The notes beneath the pieces were generated by a model, which worked only from the letters and a program-made list of their open reading frames with translations, did not search any database and was not told where the DNA came from. Shown piece by piece: positions 44,953 through 55,269 of a stretch of 64,000 bases of DNA. The stretch is taken from assembly GCF_964204645.1 (NCBI RefSeq), contig NC_134025.1, positions 12,901,001-12,965,000 on the forward strand, read 5' to 3'. The DNA is from Tubulanus polymorphus. Taxonomy: Eukaryota > Nemertea > Palaeonemertea > Tubulaniformes > Tubulanidae. The number at the start of each line of letters is the position of its first letter. Position 1 is the first letter of the stretch. The position numbers were made by a program, and so were the translations under genes.

Positions 44953-47900
44953 TTTTAAGTTTGAACTGTTTAGTGGATTACGGTACCAGTATATGTGTTC
45001 AATGTTAATGGGCAGTTTTTAACACGGTGCTCATTACATATACACATGTATATTGTACATACATGAATTATATCTAGATAACAGTGATTTATCTTGCTTA
45101 CTCTGTATTATACATGAAGATGTATTTATATTGTCTAAATGAATTTCGCTTGTATTATTTTACCAAATAATTGCCCATTCGATGTGTTCTAAATTTTGTA
45201 AACAGTCAGATACCTCGGAGTAGGGTAATCGAGATATTAGTACTGAAAAATTTATTTGATCTCTGAATTACAGGTAGCTTGATTTTCCTGTGAGATAGCT
45301 CAAACTAGTTCAATATACCATATACAAATATGCCGATAAGATAGGTTTATCTGTATAATTTTAAAGAAGCATGTAAACCAGAAGAATTGGTCATGAAATT
45401 TTTTATTTTAATGATTTATGCATGTGGTGAAATCAGAATTTTGATTATTTTTAACTTGAAGTATCACTATGAACAAAATAATTTTCGTCAGCTAGCTTTT
45501 TTGATGATGAATCATGGAACGAACCAACTTTATGTACGCCAGACTTTGAAAATATGCGTTTATATGCGAAGCCTCTAAAACTTAGGCTGCAGTTCATTTC
45601 AACCATGGTAGAAGCTGTTGTTACCAAGCATTAAGTCATCAAATTCAGTCCGTTAATGGTAGCGATTTCAGACATAAGTATATTTTAGTGAAAAGTTTAG
45701 ACGCTTCAATCATACTTTATTTTTTATTTCGTGTTATATTATAATTAAAACGAGGTTTCTGAGGGATGTCTCAAAAAAACATTTCGCTTATAAATTTGAA
45801 AGTAGGCCTGATTTTTCTATGAAGTTGATGGCAGAGTTAAGGCTAGGAAATAGCTGGCTGTTTTTATTTGTAAATAAATAATATGTGTTTAGATGCCGTG
45901 TTGAGTTTTATTTCTAGTTAGTCCTCATGCCGCTCGAGCGGTACTCAGGAGTTTTTCAGCTGCGTTTTTGTTTTTTGAGAGCACTGCTGATTGTTAGCGG
46001 TAAAGGCAGGCGAAATGCCCACAAATCGCTTCTGAGGACGTTAAATTTTCAGATTTTTCCTCAGATCCCCTTATTGTGCCTGGCGCTAGGACTGGGCAGC
46101 AGTCTAGGACTGATACTTGATGGTCCAACTTAACACTGGACAAACACGTTGGAAGGTTGAAAATTAAGTGATTAGTTTTCATTTTAACGACGCAAAAATG
46201 TTTGAGATCCTTTTTTGAATCGGCCAATATTTCCCGTTCATAGTATTAACTGGATTATAGCTCAAGGTTTTTTTGAGGAACGTTCGCATCAGCCGTCATT
46301 TTTTTTAAACTGATCTTAACGTCAAATTAAGTTCATATACCCATACGTTACACTGGAGAGACCGATGTAGACATTCTGCTGTGCGCTAAAAATTACATCA
46401 AACATTCAAATATACGGATGCTTGAACATAAGACTATTTTTTCATATCCAATTGATACTCTGAGATTCGGTTTTATCCCAGAATTTGACTCGTAAATTGA
46501 AATCATCAATGGGCCGCACCTGTTTTGCGGTACATATAATTTGTTGTTCGATCGTTTGATCGCGGATTTGAAATCATTTTGTGAGCCGCGTAACAAGACA
46601 TGTAATTTATGATGCAGTTATTTCTGTCAGTATTTATGTTAATTAGAGACAATTGCCAGGGTCAGTTTTCAGTGTTCTCTTTTTGTGTAGATAGGTCGCT
46701 GGAAATTTCACGTACCGTAAGTATCCAGTTTATTTCTTTTAGATTTGAATATCGGTGCAATTAATTGAGATATTAGATGGGTTAATTCATCAAAAGATTG
46801 AAGATCGAGAATCGTAGCTTGCATTGTTTTACCTTTTTCTATAGATAATTGATGATGGTTTTAGGTTAACCAAATCGCCCCATTGAATATCTGATATTTT
46901 CACAAAGAAAATCGATGAATCCGATCTTTGTCAACGAATTCAAAGACAATATTCTAGAAAATGAATTGACAACATTCTGAAAAATAAATTGAAGTTAGGT
47001 AAGATAAAATAGGACAACCCTTGACTATGCGATTGAACTGGTTCTCATTAGAGTCACCTTATCACAGTTGAGGATTTGTAATTTTGATACGCAGTCTGTG
47101 GTATCTGGGTGGTAGTCTATGAATCGGGCCTCGTGTTGGAATATGAAATGTTAGTGTTATATGGTCGGTTGACATCAAGTAGGAGTGACATTCTAAAAAC
47201 AGCTGCGTTTAATGCGTTATTTTCACACGAACATCTATACGTACTCGGTCTACGCAACACTACAATTTTTCACGACAATCTAATTACACTCTGTAATGAA
47301 GTTGATAAAACATGATACAACATGAAGCTGATAAAAAAATGAGTTGCACAGTCCATTGCTTTGTTAATCGGTAAGTTTTTGCTGCGTCTGGTTTAATTTG
47401 TCGGATTCTTTCTCATAAATTCAAAATCTTGGTGTGAAATGATTTCTCAAATTATTTCATCATAACTTTAATTACAAAATACCACAATCTAAAAAGCCTT
47501 GTGAACAAAGCAACTGTTCGTGTCATCATAAAAAGGACATTTGGCTTAGTTATTTGCTCTAGAACGACACAGAGTTGTGATAGTAAATCTCATCTCGCAT
47601 ATAGGTACGTCGGAATTTTTTGTCGAAGATTTCTAAAATGAGGAGTGCATTATAAAGAATGCCAGGTTTATGTTGTCATTATCAAGTTCATACAAATCTG
47701 GATATGATCATGTGTTGTGATTACTTTGACAGCAATTATGATGGTGGTAGCATTCCTTGGCAGTATTTCGACGACAGTTTGCCTTCTTTGGTGGTTCCTT
47801 TTTCCCGTATCGATGGTAGATGGTCGACCTCGCTATACAGAGGCGGTAAGACGGCATATCGAGCACCGCGATTAAGTTCTTTATTACAGTAGACTCGGCT

Positions 47901-48072
47901 CAAGTTGGACCTTTTGGGACCGTAAAAGATGTTTCCGACTCGAGTGATATTCGAGTTGGATATTAGGCCTATGTTGTTCATAAATGAATAGTGTCACAAT
48001 GATATTTTGACAAACAACTGAGTTGAACTATCCGAGTCGATCGGTTCCGACTCGAGCGGACTCTAATGTATG
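44953..48072. other. intergenic, 5' region of the protease gene; no exon I can defend
   Basis: The signal-peptide exon of the astacin gene must lie here or be missed. ORFs at 45387-45578, 45927-46133, 47109-47315 and 47659-47892 have no reliable splice phase. Near 47890-48065, CGACTCGAG...GAGTCGG-type phrases recur in both orientations, probably an old repeat. Confidence 0.4.
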
Positions 48073-48339
48073 CATGGGCGTCCCTAGGGAGGTTCGGTAG
48101 TTTCAACGAACCCTTTTTTGAAATTTCAAACGTCGACGAACGTCCGTACATGGTCTGCATTTGCTAAATTTAGCAAAATAAAATCGATGCATGCAAAGTA
48201 AAGGGAAACCAGTCTACCTATATTGGCCTCTGATTGCACCAGAACGCACCCGCTTGCACGAAATTTTCTGGGGGAGGACCACCAGACCCCCTTCTATTCC
48301 TAAAAATGAACTACCCAAAAAACGCTGGGGACGCCCATG
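48073..48339 (-). mobile_element. MITE, inverted relative of 31087-31336
   Basis: TIRs CATGGGCGTCCC...GGGACGCCCATG. The internal blocks are in reverse order relative to the copy in the NXF1 intron. About 267 bp, non-coding, located just upstream of the first identified protease exon. Confidence 0.75.
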
Positions 48340-48428
48340 TGTATGTTATTTCTCTCATTCGCAATTCTTAACTATAAGCGCACGAATTCCACATGCAAGT
48401 ATGCTATTCCTTTGAATTCTAAATTTAG

Positions 48429-49766
48429 CCTGCAGTTGTCCATAATCCAGAAGAAAGGCAATCTCCAGGAGCTTTCGAGTCGGACATGATACTGTCTCCA
48501 AAGCAGTTGGCAGCAATCCGCGAAGGCCAAAAGCTGGCCAAACTCGAGGAGGATACCACCGCCGCAAATAATGGAAAGCAAATTTACCGCCGAAGAAAAA
48601 GAAAGGCAACAACCGAAGTAGCGTCTTTATGGCACAGTGGCGTTGTTCCTTATGAATTCAGCTCCAATTTAGGTATGCAATACATCACATATAGGCCTAC
48701 ACGAGTTCCGGCGGTGACAACCGGTAGTTTTCTTTCATTGGGGAACACTTGAGATAAAACAATTTTCTAAAAATTTTCATATTTTTGTTAATATCTCAGG
48801 ATGTTTTCCTACTTTTAATCAAAACGATTTTCAAAACTAAAAATTCGACCTGTTTTGAAATTAAGCATATATACTTTGTTTTTGTGAAGACGAGCGCATC
48901 ATTACAGTTGCTATCAGAAGCATGCAACTTTGGGAAAAGAGTACTTGCGTGCAATTTCGGAACAAAACTAATTCGGACACTGATTACGTGTTGTTTGAGA
49001 AGGGAAATGGGTAAGCCTTGTTTGTGTAGCTTCTTGCTGCTAAACAGAGTGTTGTAGAAATATTGATCAGATTATTAAGTCCAATTTCTCAGGACTATCG
49101 ATTTCATATCATTGTCGTTTATACAGGTGCACATCGGCAGTTGGGCGTCAGATTGGGGAGCAGAGAATCTCGATTGGACAAGGTTGTGACATGGTTAGTA
49201 AGCCCACAAGCGTTCAAACGGGCAAAATACCGTTCCAAATTACTTTAGACCGTGCCAAATTAGACCGGTCTAAACATTTGGCACGGTCTAACAAAAATTA
49301 TTATCATGTAAAGTATTATCATTCCGAAGATTCACTTTGAAAATTGAGAGAGTAAGCCATTGTTTATCAACAGCGCGACGGACCATGATGCACACTGATA
49401 TCTAGGCAATCGATACCCTCGAAATTTAAAATGCCAGAAAATTCCCTATGCATCATCAAACTTTATTCATCATCAAAGTGATACATATGATCTCCCAGAT
49501 TTCCCAGATCAAAATTCCTCTTAAACCGACTGTTAGATATCGCATCGTTACTTCATATATAGGTTGGAGTTCTGGCTCATGAGCTCGGTCACACCCTAGG
49601 ACTTTTTCACGAACAAACCAGACCCGACCGGGACGATTTTGTCACCGTATTTTCGAAAAACATTCAAAAAGGTGGACTAGATAATTTCGTGAAATATGAT
49701 TTAGATAGCGTGCAGGACCACGGCGTTCCTTATGATCTTGGATCTATCATGCATTACGCGGGATGG
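48429..49766 (+). CDS. protease: propeptide and catalytic exons
   Basis: Exons 48429-48672 (propeptide, furin site, start of catalytic domain), 48890-49010 (ERIITVAIRSMQLWEKSTCV), 49127-49193 (GCTSAVGRQIGEQRISIGQG) and 49563-49766 (HExxHxxGxxHE zinc ligands, catalytic Glu, Met-turn). All astacin active-site residues are present, so a functional enzyme is predicted. Confidence 0.93.
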
Positions 49767-52411
49767 GTAAGTCCATTAAGAAATCTAAAACCTTTATCAT
49801 GTCGTGAATTGCTGGCAGAATGAGGCGTTAATACGGTATATTTTTAAACTTTTAAACTAGCCGATGGTCAGTCACACAGACGTACCATTCTATCAATGAG
49901 ATAAACAACTGTTTGTCTACATTAATGAACATATTTTTCCAAAAGTACTTTAGTAAAAACAAAAAGCCAACGATCCTGGCTAAAAAAAGTGACATGCAGT
50001 CCGTTATGGGTCAGCGACGAGCACTCAGTCTTTACGACACTCAAATAGTTAACATCATGTACAAATGTGCAGGTGAGAATCCTCCTACTTGGAAACGAAA
50101 AAGAATTTTTGCTCAGATTCAATTCTGAAAATTCTCTTACTCTTATTCAAAGTCCATTGCAAGTCAGATATTGTCTGCCAGAACCACGGATATGTCGGCA
50201 AAGATTGCTCGTGTGTTTGCCCAGAAGGTTTGACGGGTGTTACGTGCGAAGATGTAACGGGTGTCATTCAGCAGTCAATGAATACTGAAAACTTTTCAAC
50301 TAAAGGTAAAATCTGAAGTCAAGGGTTCGCTTAAATATATTAATATTCAAACGGGAAATTTAATATTGATGCGTTCGGATTTTTATCAGGCTTTGGTTAC
50401 GCTGAAATGTCCACTTCTTTGCGAATTGCAGACGAATCTAAGACCTGCGGTGGAATTCTTTCAAACGATTCGGGAATAATAACTACTCCCAATTATCCTG
50501 CTGATTATAACAATAACATGGACTGTATTTGGTTAATCAAGGTAGGCCTATTGTGGTTTCATTGCACTTGATATTTTGAAACTAAGCTCGCCACAAATGA
50601 ATGTCAATTCGATTTCAGAATAAACCCGGTGGAATCATCCATTTCGAATTCGAAGATTTTGAAATGGAACACGAGTATGGCTGCGCATACGATTACGTCG
50701 AAATACGTCACAATGGACCTCAGATATTTGGACCAAGGTATCCAACCAGGACCGAGTTCCACAACATAGTCGTTTACGACTTGAATCGTAAATCGTTTTA
50801 GGGCCTATATTTCATCTATCGCGTCAAATACCGGTCCAAAACCATGATATATATACTGACCGATCCCGACTTCCGATAATAATGTTATTTCAAACCAGGC
50901 CTATTCATTCTTATACAGACCAATTTGAAGGTATTAAGATAAAGTATCCCCCTTATATATCTGGTTGAGTGATTTGATTTAAACATTAGTCATGCCTCTT
51001 ACAAACACACGCCTTCCGGGAGCGAAATGTATCTTAACCCTTTGAGGTCAAACGGGACTTTTGGGTCTGAACCCCTTTAACCCACAATAAGTTGATTATC
51101 AAAAGAATAAATTCCAACCTACTACTTTAAATAATGCATAACTATGTTTTCTAACATTTCCAATTCATCAAATTGTTTTCTGATGATTGACTAGGATGTG
51201 GTCACCATGGAAACATGATGAGACAAAACCTGTGAAAAAAATCCTGTCGGGACTTTTAAGTCCAACCACGTATAACTCCTATATAAGCAATGGGACCTAA
51301 AAGTCCCTACAGGGGTTTGAAGATACTGTTATTTGCAGATGATTTCAGGTGGTTTTGGCAAGATATCTGTCTTGACCTTGTCAGGAAGTAAGGGTGAATT
51401 TTCAGATTTTTCGACTTCCGGTTGCCATAGCAACCATGGGATTTGATGAATTCAATTTTTTTCACCCGAAATGTTTAAGTTGCTATATAACCAAGTTCAT
51501 AATAGCATAAATACAAAGTTTCTCCATAGTTAGAGTTACTCGGACCTCAAAGGGTTAAATCTAACAACGTACATTTTTTTCTTGTTTTGCTTGGTACCGT
51601 ACTCGGCATACAACCCTAGCCCTCCTGCTTGGAGAAACACCTCTCCAGTACTAAGACAAAACAGACCCAACTTCTACTGGTAAGACGAAACCCTTCATAT
51701 TGATCATGACGAATCCTGTGCACCTTGATACTGACTCTTATCTTCAGATATTGCGGATGGGGACCGAAAAAAACATTTCAGCTTCTCAACGACGGTCTAT
51801 TGATACAGTTCCACAGTGATGAACAGGACACCGCCAAGGGATTTCAAGCGTCCTACAAACTCGAACAAACTAGCAAAACTCCTGGTAATAATTTTTATCA
51901 ACAAAACATAATATCTTTATTAAACTGTATCGCACTTCATACAAAACCAACAGCTTTGATTACAAATCAGTCTCGTTTCTTGCCAATGGGACAAGAGGAA
52001 TTCTAGTCAATTATAATATACAATCTTTGTCCATAATTGCAGATGTAGTTCCAGAGTCAGACAAACAAACCTTAAAGTTCACTGGGAGAGTTTAGAATGC
52101 TATCTCATCTAATGTCTCTAAATATGTAATACATGTACATGTAGTTAGTATGAAAATCAGCAGAGGGCGGGAAATGGGGGTCTGTTATGAATAAAATACC
52201 TCTCAGCTGATTTTAACTTTAAATCTTTTGAATTCAAACAGTTGATGGTGGATGGTCGCAGTGGGGAATGTGGTCAGGGTGTGCATCCCAGTGCGGTATG
52301 TCATCAAAAATAAGAAAGCGGTCATGCACGCATCCAAAACCAAATCACGGAGGCAAGAACTGCGCCGGCCTGAAAGTTTCCATCGGCCAGTGCAAACTGA
52401 AACCATGCTGA
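48429..52411 (+). CDS. astacin metalloprotease with EGF, CUB and TSP1 domains (5' partial)
   Basis: Secreted or extracellular zinc endopeptidase of the astacin family. Exons: 48429-48672, 48890-49010, 49127-49193, 49563-49766, 49946-50072, 50153-50305, 50390-50541, 50619-50737, 51748-51884, 52242-52411, all GT/AG and in phase, 497 residues plus a missing signal-peptide exon (entry phase 0). The propeptide carries FESDMILS, resembling the FxGD aspartate switch; a furin-type RRRKRK site precedes the catalytic domain (ATTEVASLWHSGVVPYEF). The zinc site is HELGHTLGLFHEQTRPDRD and the Met-turn SIMHY. EGF, one CUB and a C-terminal TSP1 follow. This order equals the nematode nas-33 to nas-38 subgroup (cuticle/collagen processing and moulting); orthology here is not implied. 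AATAAA at 52830-52835. Convergent with FANCM. Confidence 0.92.
49242..49288. other. 47-bp nested palindrome in a protease intron
   Basis: TTAGACCGTGCCAAA and its complement TTTGGCACGGTCTAA enclose a second perfect palindrome, TTAGACCGGTCTAA. It could form a stable hairpin or cruciform. A tiny MITE or the fused ends of an excised element are possible. Confidence 0.8.
49946..50305 (+). CDS. protease: end of catalytic domain and EGF exon
   Basis: 49946-50072 closes the astacin domain (ALSLYDTQIVNIMYKC). 50153-50305 encodes a six-cysteine EGF-like module (HCKSDIVCQNHGYVGKDCSC, then CPEGLTGVTCE). Confidence 0.9.
50390..51884 (+). CDS. protease: CUB domain exons
   Basis: Exons 50390-50541 (CGGILSNDSGIITTPNYPA), 50619-50737 (FEDFEMEHEYGCAYDYVEIR) and 51748-51884 (LLIQFHSDEQDTAKGFQASY) make one complete CUB domain including the acidic residues (E...D...D) that form the Ca-binding site in many CUBs. 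Confidence 0.92.
51038..51554. mobile_element. piggyBac-like MITE (TTAA, CCC...GGG ends)
   Basis: TTAA|CCCTTTGAGGTC at 51034-51049 and GACCTCAAAGGG|TTAA at 51543-51558: perfect 12-bp TIRs with TTAA duplications, the piggyBac signature. Subterminal pairs (GGGACTTTTRRG/CYYAAAAGTCCC) add inner inverted repeats. 517 bp, no transposase. It sits in the intron between CUB exons 50619-50737 and 51748-51884. Confidence 0.88.
52242..52411 (+). CDS. protease: C-terminal thrombospondin type 1 exon
   Basis: The exon reads GGWSQWGMWSGCASQCGMSS, RKRSC, and four further cysteines to the last residue before TGA. The WSxW and CSxTC-like (CASQC) motifs and RxRxC spacing define TSP1. Entry phase 1 matches the CUB exon at 51884. 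Confidence 0.93.
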
Positions 52412-54866
52412 AAAACCGTGCATTATCATTATTATTATAAATATTATTATGATTATTATTACTATCATTATCATTAAGGAAAGTATCTTGAATCTCAAAT
52501 TTGTGTTGTGAAAGCTTGATAAACCAATCATAATCTTACAAACTTAATCAAACAAAATGCACTGCCAAATCCATGACAAATCTACGGCAAAATTTCATGC
52601 CTAATAAAGGCAAGTGTAGGGCGATTGGTTGCAGCTGGTCACAAAATGGGTGCTTAGGTCGACCACACAGTGATTGTCAACCAATATGCGACTATTTTCT
52701 GCCATTCGCAAGAAAAACGCACATTGCTGGCAGTCACAAGGTTTAGTCAAGTCACTATGTTAGGTTTAAGAATCATTGTTGTTCTTGCTATGGAAACATA
52801 TGTAAAGTGTTTACACAAAACTGTGTAAAAATAAACGAAAGAACTAAATTTCATAACATGGGCTTGCTGACATTCTAGCATATGATCACCGATGATAAGG
52901 ATTTCAATAACAGCCTTAAAGAGTTGGTTGGCCCGTAAATGGACTATGTGCGTAGCATCCCTGACGAATGAGGACCCTGTCTACCACCAATAAACTTGAG
53001 ACTTCATCAGAAAAAAATAGGAGGTTCCAAATAGTAGAAAAAGAGCCTCAGGCTGGAGGAAATGTAGCGAAAGGTATCATGTATAGTTGCCCAAATATAT
53101 GATATGGCAAATCACACATTTCTACTGAAATGTAATTTAGAATTATTGCAGATGATGTTTTTTTGTAACATAGAAATAAATATCTACTTCGGATTTTTCC
53201 TTCAGTCACAATCATTTGGATTGTGTAATTTCTCAATGAAATTGAACTTTTATTTTTGACTGAATGAAATTAAATTGAATTTGTGACAAGCGCCAATAGA
53301 TTTCAACAATTACACAATTTTGTGATGTTGTGACAATTGATAGTTCATTAATGATATAAATGATACCTGGCAGGTATGAGTAAAATAAATCCAATCATTA
53401 ATTTATGTTTGTGTAACAGCAATGTCCAGATGAGAGGGAAACATTACATTGTTTACAACAATCCGAATACATTGCTAATCAGCATAATACAGGATACTGC
53501 GTGAACGAAATTTGGGCCCAGTCAGGGTGACCACAATCCATCCACTTCCAAATTCAGTGTTTTCTTGTGTTTTCCTGGGTTCTTTTGCAGACATAAAGGG
53601 TTGCTATCTTGACAGATCTAAGTAGTAAGCTAGCCCAGTAAATATTCTGACTTCCAGCTATCATATCTTAATAGGAATTTTAAAATTTACCATATGATAT
53701 GAAGATTTTTAAGTTACACAGTTGTTGATGACATGCAGATGCATCGGGACCATGAAACCATTGACCATAATTTTCTTTTTTTGGCCCTTATTATCTATTC
53801 TTATATTCACCCTTGCATATAATGCCCCTTAGGCGCTTTGCTTGGTTAATCCAGGATTTGTGCTCGCTTTTCTTTTTTTCTAAAATAAAGATGAATGGTA
53901 AAAAAAACCATGAAACACAATTCGTGGGTAAAAGGCGCAAGCAAAATAAACACCATTTCCCTGTGTTTTATCAATTCCTTGTGTTTTCCCTGAGAGAAAT
54001 TAGTTCCTTGTCTTTTTCCTGGGTTCCAGAATTGTGGTCTCACGTACTGAAAAAAGACCATCAACTGGGGCAGTAAAAATTGAGATTTTTTTCTAATTTA
54101 CATACCCCTTTTTTTCCATACCAATTTGATAACTATATGAAAGGAAGTTTGCTTCAACTGCATAAAATCTGTGAAAGTTTGAGCAACCTAATAGTTTCTT
54201 TCCTAGCTAAAAGGTCAAGCTGGTGATAGCAATAATGGCCTTGCAAGCAAGCCCATGATAAAACCTTTACTTTACCTTTCTGTTTGTTGCTATTAATATA
54301 ACCTGATGATGCACATGCTAGATATATCATTTCAGTAAACCCTTTCCCCAAGTTAGGTGATAACAACCATAACAATGAAATAAAAATTGAAATAACTGTA
54401 CCAATTTTCAAGTTTCACTGAAACCTAACCATCATCATACAATGCACCAAATACAAATGAAACCTAATTACCGACGCCTAACGGCAAATTCATTTCTCAA
54501 AACATAGTTTTTTGAACACATCAAATCGAATTACAGTAGACTTTTCGTCATACATTTCTAAATTCGGTATATGTATAAACATTTATATTATTCAATTATG
54601 CAGGTGATACAATCTGGACAACGGTTTGCAGTCCATACCAGTATACTGAATACCGCAAAAAAATGATGTAGGAATCTCAATCTGAAATAGTCTTTCTTAC
54701 AGAAGATTATTCCATGTCCGATATGTACCAGTTTAGCAGTCTTTCCAAAACTGTGAAACATTACTCGAAGGAATCAGATCAGGGAACCGTAAAATTTCAA
54801 CCAATGCAACTCTGTTGTAATGCCCAGTAACTCATCACGGTTTCACTGCAGCACAGCAGTTACGTT
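52412..54866. other. convergent intergenic region (protease 3' UTR / FANCM 3' flank)
   Basis: Contains the protease poly(A) signal (52830-52835), an (ATT/CAT)n run at about 52424-52478, and two similar TTTTCCTGGGTTC-type phrases near 53570 and 54015, probably a short dispersed repeat. No coding exon recognised on either strand. Confidence 0.5.
52830..52835 (+). terminator. protease poly(A) signal AATAAA
   Basis: First canonical hexamer after the TSP1 exon stop at 52411, giving a 3' UTR of about 0.43 kb. Confidence 0.5.
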
Positions 54867-55269
54867 TTACGTTGATTTGTACAAAGTTCGGATGTATTTA
54901 TATATATTTCCGGCTCTGCTACGGCTAACACAACCTCTTGATTGAAGAAGTTCAACAGGACTGAAATAAACAGTGATCATAAATTCAATGACATAATTCA
55001 ATACATAGAATTTTCACAATTTTTACTGCAGGTTCTATAATTCAATTAATCATGTGCTTTTCGCAAAAGCAATTGCTCATCATTTATGTTCTTATCTTAA
55101 ACTGGTTACATAATCATCGCATCTTCGAGAGCGCGACAGTTAAATTCAAGGATGAATCAGTGTGTCTATTTCGTAAAATGGAATAGCATAGTTGAAATAA
55201 TTACCCCTTGATGAAATCCTGCAGTGATCGAAAATTTTGACAGAAGTTTAAGGCTGTCACGTAGCTGAC
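54867..55269 (-). CDS. FANCM: FANCM tandem helix-hairpin-helix exons and C-terminus
   Basis: Exons 55269-55205 (VSYVTALNFCQNFRSLQDFI) and 54960-54867 (PVELLQSRGCVSRSRAGNIY, KYIRTLYKST, stop) align with human SYITALNMCHQF and KAEEIYRYI. In human FANCM this HhH2 module pairs with FAAP24 and binds DNA. The protein ends about 16 residues after the equivalent of IYRYI. Confidence 0.85.

Noticed and set aside
45927-46133. ORF with hydrophobic stretch (IPLLCLALGLG) as the missing signal-peptide exon of the protease
   Set aside because: The hydrophobic segment is not N-terminal in the ORF and no donor gives the required phase 0 into 48429.
47659-47981. Opposing 77- and 81-codon ORFs
   Set aside because: Mutually antisense, no phase-compatible link to the protease exons, overlap an old repeat.
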